From Massilia sp. 9096 (lineage in GTDB: Bacteria > Pseudomonadota > Gammaproteobacteria > Burkholderiales > Burkholderiaceae_D), in assembly GCF_000745265.1 (NCBI RefSeq), contig NZ_JQNN01000001.1, forward strand, positions 1,364,001 to 1,428,000: 64,000 nt of DNA, written 5' to 3'. The notes under the pieces are model-generated. The model was not told the DNA's origin and searched no databases. It saw only the letters and a list, made by a program, of their open reading frames with translations. Each line of letters opens with the position of its first letter. The first letter of the stretch is position 1. Made by a program: the position numbers and the translations under genes. Shown here one piece after another: positions 46,011-55,387 of this stretch.

Positions 46011-47582
46011 TCAGGTCGGGACGCCTGCGGGCAGCACCATCGTGATACTGGTGCCGCTGCCCGGCGTCGAGGTGAGTTCGACCGTGCCGCCGTGCAGGTC
46101 GATGATTTCTTTGAAGATCGTCATGCCCAGGCCGCTGCCTGTGGCGCCGGACGCGTTGTCCGCGCGGTAAAAGGCGTCGAACACCTGCGCGACCTGCTCG
46201 GGCGTCATGCCGATGCCCTGGTCGCGCACCCGGATCGCCACCGCCGGCGTGGCCTCGAGGAGGGCAGGGGCAGCGTCCAGCAGGATCGGGCTGCCCGGCG
46301 CCGAGTATTTGACGCTGTTGCTGACGATGTTGGTCAGCGCCTGCTGCAGCTTGTCGGCATCGCCCAGCAGCGGCGGCAGGCTATCCTCCAGCGTGACCTG
46401 GATGCGTGCGGTGTCGCCCAGGCCGACCAGGCCGGCCAGCGTCTGTTCGATCAGCTCGGGCGCCGCCAGCGCGCGGATGTCGAGCGACTCCTTGCCGCCG
46501 GCCTCGATGCGCGCCAGGTCGAGCAACTGGTTGATCAGGGCCACCAGGCGGCTGGCCTGGCGGTGGATGATCTCGATCAGTTCGCGTCCGGTGGCGGGGT
46601 CGAAGTCGCGTTTCAGCAGCAACTCGGAAAAGCCGAGCACGCTGGCCATCGGCGTGCGCAGCTCGTGGGTGGCGGTAGCGAAGTACTTGCGGCGGCGCTC
46701 GTCGGTGGCGCGGTTGCTGTCGTCGACCTGGCGCCGTATCGAAATGTCGCGCACGATCGCGGTGATGCGGCGCTCGCCGGCCAGCAGCATGCGGTTGATG
46801 GTGAACTCGAGCGGGAACTGGCTGCCGTCGGCGCGCCGGCCCACGGTCTCGACCGCCTGCAGGTTCGGCAGGCTGCCGGGCGCCGCCCAGGCGCGGACGT
46901 CCGGCTCGGCCAGCAGGCCCAAGGCCGAGCGGCCGACCAGGTCGCCCGTCGTGCGCTGGAAGATGCGCTCGGCGGCGGGGTTGACGAACAGGATGTTGCC
47001 GGCGGCGTCCAGCAGCAGTACGCCTTCGGGCATGTATTCGATCAGCGCGTGCATGCCGGCTTCGCTCTCGCGCTGGACCTGGATCGCGCGGTTCAGCTCG
47101 ACGGCCGCAAGTTCGTTGGCCACGATCGCCGCCAGGTCGCGCAGCGTGGCCGCTTGTTCCGCGCTGAACGCGCGCGGCGCGCGATCGATCAGGCACAGCG
47201 TACCGACTCGGCTGCCGTCGGGCGCGACCAGCGGCGAGCCGGCGTAGAAGCGGATGTTGGGGTCGCCGCTGACCAGCGGGTTGGCGACGAAGCGGGGATC
47301 TTGCAGTGCATCCTCGACCACCATGACCTGCTCTTGCTTGATCGCATGGCTGCAGAAGGACATCGAGCGGTCGGTTTGCGCCACAGCAAGACCTTGGCGC
47401 GACTTGAACCACTGGCGGTTGGCATCGACCAGGCTGACCAGGGCGATAGGGACGTTGAACAGACGCGAAGCGAGGCGGGTGATGCGGTCGAACCGCTCCT
47501 CGGCAGGGGTGTCGAGGATGTTCAGGTTGAGCAGAACTTGGAGGCGGTGCGCTTCGTCGTCGTTGTTCGGTGTTTCAGCCAT
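46011..47582 (-). CDS. Soluble GAF-PAS sensor histidine kinase
   Basis: 523-residue cytosolic kinase with no transmembrane segment. A GAF domain covers about 25-165 (LFNVPIALVSLVDANRQWF) and a PAS domain about 175-295 (GVLLLDAAGNILFVNPAAER). The H-box is TATHELRTPMASVLGF. HATPase boxes follow as NIVSNSVKYSAPGS, VRDQGIGMTPEQ and GSGLGMTIFKEII. It forms a unit with the single receiver downstream and perhaps the HTH-receiver gene 89 bases upstream. Signal unknown. Confidence 0.93.
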   Translation of the reverse strand: MAETPNNDDEAHRLQVLLNLNILDTPAEERFDRITRLASRLFNVPIALVSLVDANRQWFKSRQGLAVAQTDRSMSFCSHAIKQEQVMVVEDALQDPRFVANPLVSGDPNIRFYAGSPLVAPDGSRVGTLCLIDRAPRAFSAEQAATLRDLAAIVANELAAVELNRAIQVQRESEAGMHALIEYMPEGVLLLDAAGNILFVNPAAERIFQRTTGDLVGRSALGLLAEPDVRAWAAPGSLPNLQAVETVGRRADGSQFPLEFTINRMLLAGERRITAIVRDISIRRQVDDSNRATDERRRKYFATATHELRTPMASVLGFSELLLKRDFDPATGRELIEIIHRQASRLVALINQLLDLARIEAGGKESLDIRALAAPELIEQTLAGLVGLGDTARIQVTLEDSLPPLLGDADKLQQALTNIVSNSVKYSAPGSPILLDAAPALLEATPAVAIRVRDQGIGMTPEQVAQVFDAFYRADNASGATGSGLGMTIFKEIIDLHGGTVELTSTPGSGTSITMVLPAGVPT

Positions 47583-47671
47583 GGTCGGTCAATAAGCGCG
47601 TCTAACAGATGATGTCAATCTTCCAAGAAGAAATTGCAAGCTGTCAAGTCGCGACCCGGAGTTGACACCGA

Positions 47672-48298
47672 TCAAGCCGCTTTTGTGAGCACCTGGTCGA
47701 CGGCCTTGCGTAATTCGACGAAGGGAACCGGCTTGGAAAACACCGGAATATCTTCCGGCAAGCCCATCGACTTGATGGTCGCACGATCCAGGCCGCTGAT
47801 GACGATGATCGCCATGCCGCTATACGCCGGATCGGCGCGCAGCGTGCGGATCATGCGGAACCCGTCCATCCCGGGCATGCTGAGGTCGCTGATCAGGAGG
47901 TCGGGCTTGGCTTCGCCGATCTTGATCAGGGCCTCAAACCCGTTGCCGGCCTTGATCACGTCGAGCGGGAGGTCCCAGCCGCCGATTTCCAGCTCGTACA
48001 GGCGCAGCATGGTCGAGTCGTCGTCGACCAGCAGCACCTTGCGTTCGAGCGAGACGCCGTCGTGGGCGGGCGGCGGCTGGATCGCGTGGCTGCGCTGGTC
48101 GACCAGCCGGTTCACCGACGCGAGCGCGATGCGGCGATGCCCGCCGGCGGTTTTCCACGCCTGCAGCACGCCGCTCTCCACCCACAGCTGCACCGTGCGA
48201 TGGGACACGCCCAACATCGTCGCTGCCTCTTTGGTGGAGCAGAAGTCGGCTGCGTCGTAGCTGTGCTCCCGCACACTCTGACTGCTATGCAATTTCAT
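47672..48298 (-). CDS. MerR/excisionase-type HTH fused to a receiver domain
   Basis: 208-residue regulator with reversed order: the DNA-binding part is first. A helix-turn-helix of the excisionase/MerR type covers about 15-65 (TKEAATMLGVSHRTVQLWVE and KTAGGHRRI). The receiver domain covers about 85-205, with VLLVDDDSTML, LLISDLSMPGMDGFRM (phospho-acceptor) and VFSKPVPFVEL. The ATG at 48298 is preferred to a TTG farther upstream. It precedes the GAF-PAS kinase on the same strand. Such BldC-like HTH-receiver fusions are frequent in this family; target unknown. Confidence 0.85.
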   Translation of the reverse strand: MKLHSSQSVREHSYDAADFCSTKEAATMLGVSHRTVQLWVESGVLQAWKTAGGHRRIALASVNRLVDQRSHAIQPPPAHDGVSLERKVLLVDDDSTMLRLYELEIGGWDLPLDVIKAGNGFEALIKIGEAKPDLLISDLSMPGMDGFRMIRTLRADPAYSGMAIIVISGLDRATIKSMGLPEDIPVFSKPVPFVELRKAVDQVLTKAA

Positions 48299-48661
48299 AT
48301 TTATCGATTTTACGTTGTTTGCTGGTACTGTCAAGCAGGATTAGCAGAAATACATCGAATGATTCCTTAAGGAACGCAACAGGGTAGCATCTTATCAAGC
48401 GAAAAGTGTATTTACAGCTGTATCCGTGTGCTCAAGCTCATGCTTATTGATTACAGCTGCAATTGTTCTAACTGGCATTTTAACCGCGTATCACGCCTTG
48501 TTGTCCACTAATGTGTGAAGTCCTTGCGTTTTTTATTAAGTTTCGATTCTATCGAATTATCACCTGCAGTGACAGCGAAAACTGCATTTCGTCAATTTAT
48601 TGCATAACCCATCTCGCCACATTTGTGACAATGTTTGTTGTATCTAAACAATATTAGACCG
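48299..48661. other. AT-rich intergenic region with CAGCTG palindromes
   Basis: 363 bases without a gene, upstream of the HTH-receiver gene and downstream of the DUF11 operon. It contains TACAGCTGTA (48413-48422) and a one-off copy TACAGCTGCA (48452-48461), 39 bases apart, and the 12-base palindrome TTCCTTAAGGAA (48363-48374). These are candidate operators for the HTH-receiver gene. I see no clear terminator for the DUF11 operon. Confidence 0.5.
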
Positions 48662-50416
48662 CTACTGTATCGTCACCGTGACCGTCACCTGCCCGGTGGC
48701 GCCCGGCGCCAAGGTACCGCTGAAGCGCCACTCGACCGCGCCGCTGGCCCCCGGCGCCGGGCTGCTGGCCACGTTGCAGCCGGTCAGGCCCGAGCCTGGT
48801 GGCAATGGACCGCAGGTACTGGCCGCATAGGTCGTGAACGGTGGCGTCGTGTCCGTGATCTTCAGGCCGCTGAGCGTCGCGGTGCCAGTGTTGGTGTACG
48901 CGATCGTGTAGGTAATGGTCGAGCCCGGGGCAGCGCCGGTCTTGTCGACGGCCTTGGTCAGCTTGAAGTCGTCGCAGGCCTGGCAGATTCCGTCCACCGT
49001 CACGACCATCTGGCCCAGGCCAATGCCGAGCAGCTGCAGCAGCGGGTCGGCGATTCCAGTGAGGATCTGGGCCAAGACCGGATTGAGCGCACCGACCACC
49101 AGCGTTTTCAGCACCGGCAGCACGGCCGCGTCCAGCAAGCCCAGCGAAGGGGCGATCGTCAGGTCGAGGTTGTTCATCAGGCTGCCGGCCAGGTTGGTGG
49201 CGAAGGCCGTGCTGGTGCTGACAGTGCGGGTCTGGGGGAAGGCCCCGCTCATGGTGACGCTGGTGGCGAACGGCGCCTGGCCGCGCGCCGCGCTCTTGAC
49301 GCGGATGTCGACCTTGGCGCCGTTCAGGATCAGCTGGCCGATGACGCCGTAGCCGACGTCCGAGGCCGACAGCGTGCGCGTGCGGTTGAAGAATACTTCG
49401 TCGGCGATGCTGCCGATGTAGGCGTCGGCCACGCCGGGGGTCACCTGCAGCGTCACCGATTTGGCGGCGGCATCGACTGCCGACAGCGCGCCGTCACCGC
49501 GCGCGCTTTCTATATAGACGTCGAGCTTGCTGATGGCGATCGAGGCCGCATACACGCCGGGAATCGCAGTCAGCGCGGTGGTCGCGGGGCTCAGCGTCAC
49601 CAGGTCGAGTTTGAGCTTGACGCGCACCGCCGCCGAGTGGAAGCTCGAGCCCGCCGGTCCGCAGATGTAGACCGGCGACTCGATCACCTGTGCGGACAGC
49701 AGCAGGCTGTTGACCACGCCCGCCATGCCCAGCGCGCCGCCCGAGACGCCGACCGGGGTCGGGGTGCTCAGCACGTTGCGCCGGTTGTACAGCTGGACCA
49801 GGCCGCTGAGCATGTCGAGCGAATTGATGGCGGTGTTGGCCAGCGCGGCGGGCTCGGCGCTCACCTGCAGCAGGTCGGCCAGGCGCACGGTGGCGCCGGC
49901 GACGGCCAACTGGCCCTGCAGCCTCGACAAGGCGCCCGACAGGCTGGTGTTGGCCTGGGCTTGCGCCTGGGCCTGCAGCGCGGCGGCGACTTGGGCCAGC
50001 GTCACGTTGGCGGCCAGCGCCTGGGACGGGCTGGACACGTTGGCGCCGGCGTGAAGGGCGTTGAGCACGCCGAGCAGATTGACGTCGCCCTGGGCCAGCG
50101 CATTCCAGTCGGCCGCGGTCAAGCTGATATTGGTGCCGGTCAGGCTCGAGAGCAGCGGGCCGAGCAGGGCGCTCTGGGCGGTGCTGACGCTGGCCAGGCG
50201 CGGACCGGCCGAGACGCAGGCGCCGATCGAGCAAGCCGCTCGGGCCGGCTGGATCGACAGCAGCAGCGCGATCAGGGGCAGGATCAAGGCCGAGGCCAGG
50301 CTGCCCGCCAGCCAGCGCAGCACGGCGCAGATGCGGTTCAGGGTCGGATTCGAGTACGGGTTCGGGTGCGGGATCATCACGGTGTCCGGATCTGTTTTTG
50401 GTATGCGGGCGCTCAT
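48662..50416 (-). CDS. Secreted protein with TadG-like region and C-terminal DUF11 domain
   Basis: 584-residue exported protein. A long N-terminal tail (about 30 residues) precedes a hydrophobic segment (LASALILPLIALLL). Residues about 60-470 contain SVSTAQSALLGPLLSSLTG, ISLTAADWNALAQGDVNLLG and Ala/Gln-rich helices. This matches, from memory, the region found after the TadE/G-like anchor in TadG pilus proteins. The last 110 residues form a DUF11 beta-sandwich (LTKAVDKTGAAPGSTITYTI). The start overlaps the stop of the 1630-residue gene (ATGA). It is the last gene of the DUF11 operon. Role unknown, probably surface-exposed. Confidence 0.75.
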   Translation of the reverse strand: MSARIPKTDPDTVMIPHPNPYSNPTLNRICAVLRWLAGSLASALILPLIALLLSIQPARAACSIGACVSAGPRLASVSTAQSALLGPLLSSLTGTNISLTAADWNALAQGDVNLLGVLNALHAGANVSSPSQALAANVTLAQVAAALQAQAQAQANTSLSGALSRLQGQLAVAGATVRLADLLQVSAEPAALANTAINSLDMLSGLVQLYNRRNVLSTPTPVGVSGGALGMAGVVNSLLLSAQVIESPVYICGPAGSSFHSAAVRVKLKLDLVTLSPATTALTAIPGVYAASIAISKLDVYIESARGDGALSAVDAAAKSVTLQVTPGVADAYIGSIADEVFFNRTRTLSASDVGYGVIGQLILNGAKVDIRVKSAARGQAPFATSVTMSGAFPQTRTVSTSTAFATNLAGSLMNNLDLTIAPSLGLLDAAVLPVLKTLVVGALNPVLAQILTGIADPLLQLLGIGLGQMVVTVDGICQACDDFKLTKAVDKTGAAPGSTITYTIAYTNTGTATLSGLKITDTTPPFTTYAASTCGPLPPGSGLTGCNVASSPAPGASGAVEWRFSGTLAPGATGQVTVTVTIQ

Positions 50417-53400
50417 TTCATTGCATCGGCCGCCAGCAGCCCGTCGAGCGAGCGCTCGTCGAACTTGATGCGCAGGCGCGCGTAGATGCCTTTGGCGGTG
50501 GCGTCCTGGCCGGCCAGGTCGCGCTCGTGGAAGCCGAGCAGGTTGTAGCCGACCGAGACCCAGGTGTTGCGGCGCAGCTGATATCCGGCTTCAAGGCCGG
50601 CGCCGAACTGGCGGCTGCCGGCGGAGACCAGCACCTGGGCCACCGCGCCGACGTCCCAGTCCTTGCCGAGCTGGCGCGTGAGGTGGCCGCTGACCAGCTG
50701 GGCGACGCTGCGGCTGGCGATGCCGCCCGAGCGGTCCGCGGCGGCCTTGGCGGCCCAGCGCGCCGACAGCACGGTGGCGCTGTCCGGCTGCCAGTTGGCG
50801 TTGGCGGCGACCAGGTGCACCGTGCGCGCGAAGTCGGCCGGCCCATTGTCCTGCTCGCGCTTGAGTTCGTATTTGGCCAGGCCGTTCCAGCCGATCGTCT
50901 CCAGGCCGCGGTAGGCCACGCCGGTCTGCAGCCATTCGGTGCCGCGCACGCTGTGGCCGTTGACACCGCCTTCGGCGCTGCGGTTGGCCGACAGCGTGTT
51001 CTTGCCCAGCAGCGCCCAGCTGTCCGACAGCTTGTACGCCAGCGCCAGGGTGTTCAGCACGCTGTCGGCGTCGGCGCCGTGGCGCAGCTCGAGGCGGGCG
51101 TTGGCCTTCCAGCGCGGGTCGCGACTGTATTCGATGGCGCCGGCCACGGCGATCGCCTGGTCGGCGTTCGAACCGGCGATGACCTGCACGCGCTCGAAGC
51201 TGGTGCTGCCGCGCACGCCGTCGGCGATGTTCCACAGGTTGCGCAGGCCGATCGCGGCCTCGGCCTGGCGCGCGCCGCTGGCGCCGCTGGCGCCGATGCC
51301 GGTCATGCCGTCCTGGGCGCCGCGCGCGCGATATTCCGAAAAGACGCGGCCATCCTTCATGTAGTCGGCGTCGATGCCGAACACCGTGGCGTTGCGCTGC
51401 TGGCCTTCGTTGAGCGCGTAGTTCGAGCCAAGGCTGCTGATCAGTTCATGGCGGCCGTACAGGCGGGCGCCGTTGTTCATGCGGTACTCGCCGCCCAGCG
51501 CGGCCATGCGGCGGCCGCTGTCGCGCACGTCCTGTTCGGCTTCCACGTACACGCCGGCCTGGGGCAGGCCCGGGATCTGGCTCGAGACCTTGGCGCGCAG
51601 GCTGGTCAGGTCCGGGCTGGCCAGCACGGTGTTGGCACCAGCGACTTCATGGGCGCGGCGCACGCCGCCCTCGACCTTCACGCCGTTGCCGAAGGCATAG
51701 CTGCCGGAGACCTGCACGCCGTCGCGCGCGGCGCCAGTGGTCAGGTCTTCGGTATGCAGCAGTTCGCCCTGCACGCCGACGCGCTCGAGCGCCTGCCAGC
51801 GCACGCGCGCCCCCGCATCCACGCGCCCGCGCGGGAGGCTCGAGCTCGGGTTGTCGAAGCCGAGATCGGCGCGGCCGGCGTACACGCGGGTGTCCAGGCT
51901 GCCGTCGCTGTGGACGGCGTCGATGCGCGCCGCGCGGCCCGCCGCGCCGGCCTTGTCCATCTGGGCGGCTTCGATCGTCACACTGGTTTTCTCGCCGGCG
52001 CGGACGGTGGCGTTCACGCTCGACAGGGTGGTCGGCAGGGCCGGGTTGCGGTCGTCGACGTGGCTGGCGCCGAGCTCGACGTGCTCGCCGATCTTGTATT
52101 GGATGGCGGCGCCGCCGACCCAGAATGCCGGCTCGCCCTGGTCGACTTCGTAGCTGATGCGCACGGTCACCGGGTTCAGGTCGGCGTCCAGGCTGGGAAC
52201 CGGGGCGCGGAACAGGATGCGGCCGGTGAGCGGCTCGATGTCGTAGTCGACGTAGCGCACCTGCGCCTTGCGCGACAGGATCATGCCGCTCTGGTTGCGG
52301 TCCCGCACCAGGATCTCGATGCGCTCGCTGTTGACGACCATCGTGCCGCTGCCGGTGTGGTACGGGCCCGAGGTGCCGTTGGCGGCCGTTTCCTCGACCA
52401 TCTGGCGGGTGCTGTCGTGGCTGGCGAAGGCGTCGACAGCCAGGCTACCGAACTCGGTGTGGGTGCGCAGGCCGTTCAGGTTGCGGGTGTAGGCGCCCAG
52501 GTTGCGCTGCGGCGTCGCGCCCGGCGGGGTCATGTCGCCGAACAGCAGCCACGACTTGTCGCGGTCGGCGCGCAGGTACAGGCGCACGCTCGACTGGGCG
52601 TCGAAGCCGCGCTTGCTGTCGTCGCCGTAGGTGGTGTAGTAGGCGTTCGGGTCGAGGTCGCGGAACAGTTTGCCGTCGCTGGCCTTGTCCGAATCGTAAG
52701 CGGCGGTGAGCAGCGTATTCTCGCCGACCTTGCCCTTCATGAACATCGCGGCGCGGGCCCCGACCTGGGTCTGGTCGCCGACGTGGCGCAGCTGGTCTTC
52801 GAAAGCGTCGAACTCGCGCACCGGGTCCGAGGTGTTGCCCTTGCTGCGGTTCAAGCTGACCGCGCCGTCGAACACGCCGGCCGCGACCAGCGGGCGCAGC
52901 TCGGGCACGAACGACAGGCCGGTTTCGGCGCTGACGTTGCTGGAAGCGGCGCGGATGCGGGTCTCGCCCGGTTCGACCGGGGCGCGCAACGCAAAGTCGG
53001 CGCTGCCGCCTTCGACGAACACCTGCAGCCCCGGGGTACGCGGGTCGAGGTCGGTCTGCTGCCACAGGCCCAGTTTGCTGTCGATCGTGAGCGGGGTGCG
53101 CTCGGTCACCGCCAGGCCGTTGACGTCTTCCAGGCGCACGCGCAGCATCGCCGTCGCCTTGCCGTCGGCCGGCACGGTGGTCTTGTCGAGGTCGATGCGG
53201 ATGCGTTTCAGGGCGCCGGGCGCCTTGACGTCGATGCGACGGCTGCCGCGCGGATTGCCGAACTGGTCGATCTGGCGTACTTCGAGCACGTTGCTGCCCG
53301 GACGCAGTGCGACGCCGACGAATTCCCAGCTCTCGAGCTGGCGCGCATCGACCTTGCTGCGCCGGCCGATGCGGGTCTCGGCCACGGCTTCGCCGTTGAC

Positions 53401-55305
53401 GATCAATGCGAAGGTCGAGCCGACCGTGCCCTTGACGCGGATGGTGGCCTGGGCGCGCGGCAGGATGGCGCCGTCTTCGAGGTCGACGAAGCCGAGGGTG
53501 TTGTCGAGCGCGGCCAGGTCGGCGCCGGCGTTGTTCGCGTCGGCGGGCTTGTTCCGGGCGGCGGCGGGCTTCGCGCTCTGCTCGGCGGCACGCAGCTGGG
53601 CGCGGCGCGCATCGATGTCGGCGCGCAACCGGGGCGAACAGCCGGCCAGGGCGAAATCGGCCTTGGCCAGTTCGCCGTCCTTGAGGTCGACGAAGCGGCT
53701 GCCGGCGTCGCCCGCGTTGCGCCCGGAGGTGATGGCCAGCATCGCTCCGGCCGGCAGGGTGAAGCCGTCCAGCTTGGCCACGTGGGTGCGCGGACGCACT
53801 TCGGCGAAGCTGTAGCGGCCTTCGGCGTCCGTGATCGACCAGCTGCCGTCTTCCAGGTAGATGCGCACGCCCGGCACGCCCGGTTCCTGCGCGGCCTTGA
53901 CGCCGTCGCCGTCGCCGTCGCAATCGGCGAACACGCGGCCGACGATGAAGCCTTTTTCGCTGAACACGCCGGCCTCGACCTTGACCTTGGCGGCGGCCAC
54001 GCTGCTGGCCAGCACCAGCGGGGCGGCGCTGGTGGCGCGCGCGCGGTTGATGCCGTCGCCCTGCAGCGCACCGGCGCCGATGCGTACGCGGTAGCGCAGG
54101 GTGCGCACGCCGCCGGCGGCCAGCTGGCCGACCTCGACATGCAGTTTCGAATCGTTGGCCCCGGGCGCATCGGCCTGCGCCGCGTCGTCCAGGCGCAGCG
54201 TGCCGGCCTGGTAGTGGAAGCCGGCCGGGAGGTCGTCGTCGACGATCACGCCCTGCAGGTTCTGCTCGGCGGCGTTGTGCACGCGGATCGTGTAGTCGAC
54301 GAAGTCGCCCAGCTCGGCGTTGGCGCGCGAGGCGCTCTTTTCCAGGTAGAGCGCGCCCGGGACCGGGTCGAGCGGGACATCGAGGGTGACCGCGCCGGTG
54401 GCTTCGTTGACCGGGAAATTCGCGCCGTACGAGCCGTACAGGTGGATGGTGCGGCCGGCCGCGAGCTGCGATGCCGGGACTTTCGACGGGTAGGTGTAAT
54501 TGGTCGGGGCGGTCACTTGCAGGCGGTACAGGCTGGGGCCGACCAGCGGGAACACGTAGCCGCCGTTGGCGCCGGTGACCAGGGTGCTCGGGGCCGGCGT
54601 GACGCCGTCGACGTCGAACACGCGCGCCGGGCCCCCCGCATGGCCGCCGTTGCCGGCGCCGGTGACGTCGATCAGGGTGACGGTGGCACCGGCCAGCGGC
54701 TGGTTGGTATGGCTGTCGAACACCACGCCGGACGGGTCGACCAGGATCGAAGTCGTGCTGACGCCCGTGCCGCAGCCTTCGATGGATGCGGTCAAGGTGT
54801 CGTTCTTGGCCGCGGCGAGTGCGCCGTCGCCCGAGGTCACCTTGGTGCTGTCCTCGTCGCTGCTGACGGAGCGCGACGTGGCGGCCGTATTCGAGGCGGA
54901 CGTCACCACCGGCATGGCGTTGCGCGGCACGCGGAACACCCCGCTGTCCGGCGAGGTTTCGATGGCGGTGAAGGTCTCGATGTCGCCGCTGTTGCTGGAG
55001 CGGACGTCGATCTTGATCGTGTCGAGCTCATTCGGGTTGGCGTTGCAGGCGGGGGCGACGGCTTGCATGTACAGAAGCTGGCCGGCGGCGGTGATCGCCG
55101 CGCGCTTCGTATAGTCGAATCCGGTGAAATACGTGATGGTGTTGCGTTGGGTCCCCAGCGCGCTGACGATGTTCGACCGCTGCGCAGGGCTGGCTGCGGC
55201 GGGGCTGGCGAAGCTGACGCTGGCCTGGTTGACGACCTGGGCGCCGCAGACGGAGGTCAGCAGGGCCAGGCAGGTGCAGAGAAAAAATCGGAACAGGGCT
55301 TGCAT
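50413..55305 (-). CDS. Giant exported DUF11/SdrD-B/beta-barrel outer-membrane protein
   Basis: 1630-residue protein with a signal peptide to about residue 22. The N-terminal part includes carboxypeptidase-regulatory-like folds (SHTNQPLAGATVTLID), a DUF11 domain at about 320-430 (YLEKSASRANAELGDFVDYT), and an SdrD-B-like domain with a DGDGDG calcium-type loop (FADCDGDGDGVKAAQEPGVP). An Ig-like stretch follows (VPADGKATAMLRVRLED). The C-terminal half, from about 850, has many alternating strands and resembles a large outer-membrane barrel ending IYARLRIKF and a short tail. It could be a surface adhesin or export pore for its DUF11 neighbours. No precise family match is claimed. Confidence 0.8.
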   Translation of the reverse strand: MQALFRFFLCTCLALLTSVCGAQVVNQASVSFASPAAASPAQRSNIVSALGTQRNTITYFTGFDYTKRAAITAAGQLLYMQAVAPACNANPNELDTIKIDVRSSNSGDIETFTAIETSPDSGVFRVPRNAMPVVTSASNTAATSRSVSSDEDSTKVTSGDGALAAAKNDTLTASIEGCGTGVSTTSILVDPSGVVFDSHTNQPLAGATVTLIDVTGAGNGGHAGGPARVFDVDGVTPAPSTLVTGANGGYVFPLVGPSLYRLQVTAPTNYTYPSKVPASQLAAGRTIHLYGSYGANFPVNEATGAVTLDVPLDPVPGALYLEKSASRANAELGDFVDYTIRVHNAAEQNLQGVIVDDDLPAGFHYQAGTLRLDDAAQADAPGANDSKLHVEVGQLAAGGVRTLRYRVRIGAGALQGDGINRARATSAAPLVLASSVAAAKVKVEAGVFSEKGFIVGRVFADCDGDGDGVKAAQEPGVPGVRIYLEDGSWSITDAEGRYSFAEVRPRTHVAKLDGFTLPAGAMLAITSGRNAGDAGSRFVDLKDGELAKADFALAGCSPRLRADIDARRAQLRAAEQSAKPAAARNKPADANNAGADLAALDNTLGFVDLEDGAILPRAQATIRVKGTVGSTFALIVNGEAVAETRIGRRSKVDARQLESWEFVGVALRPGSNVLEVRQIDQFGNPRGSRRIDVKAPGALKRIRIDLDKTTVPADGKATAMLRVRLEDVNGLAVTERTPLTIDSKLGLWQQTDLDPRTPGLQVFVEGGSADFALRAPVEPGETRIRAASSNVSAETGLSFVPELRPLVAAGVFDGAVSLNRSKGNTSDPVREFDAFEDQLRHVGDQTQVGARAAMFMKGKVGENTLLTAAYDSDKASDGKLFRDLDPNAYYTTYGDDSKRGFDAQSSVRLYLRADRDKSWLLFGDMTPPGATPQRNLGAYTRNLNGLRTHTEFGSLAVDAFASHDSTRQMVEETAANGTSGPYHTGSGTMVVNSERIEILVRDRNQSGMILSRKAQVRYVDYDIEPLTGRILFRAPVPSLDADLNPVTVRISYEVDQGEPAFWVGGAAIQYKIGEHVELGASHVDDRNPALPTTLSSVNATVRAGEKTSVTIEAAQMDKAGAAGRAARIDAVHSDGSLDTRVYAGRADLGFDNPSSSLPRGRVDAGARVRWQALERVGVQGELLHTEDLTTGAARDGVQVSGSYAFGNGVKVEGGVRRAHEVAGANTVLASPDLTSLRAKVSSQIPGLPQAGVYVEAEQDVRDSGRRMAALGGEYRMNNGARLYGRHELISSLGSNYALNEGQQRNATVFGIDADYMKDGRVFSEYRARGAQDGMTGIGASGASGARQAEAAIGLRNLWNIADGVRGSTSFERVQVIAGSNADQAIAVAGAIEYSRDPRWKANARLELRHGADADSVLNTLALAYKLSDSWALLGKNTLSANRSAEGGVNGHSVRGTEWLQTGVAYRGLETIGWNGLAKYELKREQDNGPADFARTVHLVAANANWQPDSATVLSARWAAKAAADRSGGIASRSVAQLVSGHLTRQLGKDWDVGAVAQVLVSAGSRQFGAGLEAGYQLRRNTWVSVGYNLLGFHERDLAGQDATAKGIYARLRIKFDERSLDGLLAADAMK

Positions 55306-55346
55306 GATGGGGGCCGTAGCTGCAAACGTTTCAGGTTCGGGCAGTG

Positions 55347-55369
55347 CCCGCGCCGGTCGGCGGCGCGGG
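55347..55369 (-). other. Intercistronic hairpin
   Basis: CCCGCGCCG (55347-55355) and CGGCGCGGG (55361-55369) form a perfect nine-base stem in the 82-base gap between two genes of the DUF11 operon. There is no T run, so it is more likely an RNA-stability or processing hairpin than a terminator. Confidence 0.5.
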
Positions 55370-55387
55370 ATCGCTATGGGGTCGGCA

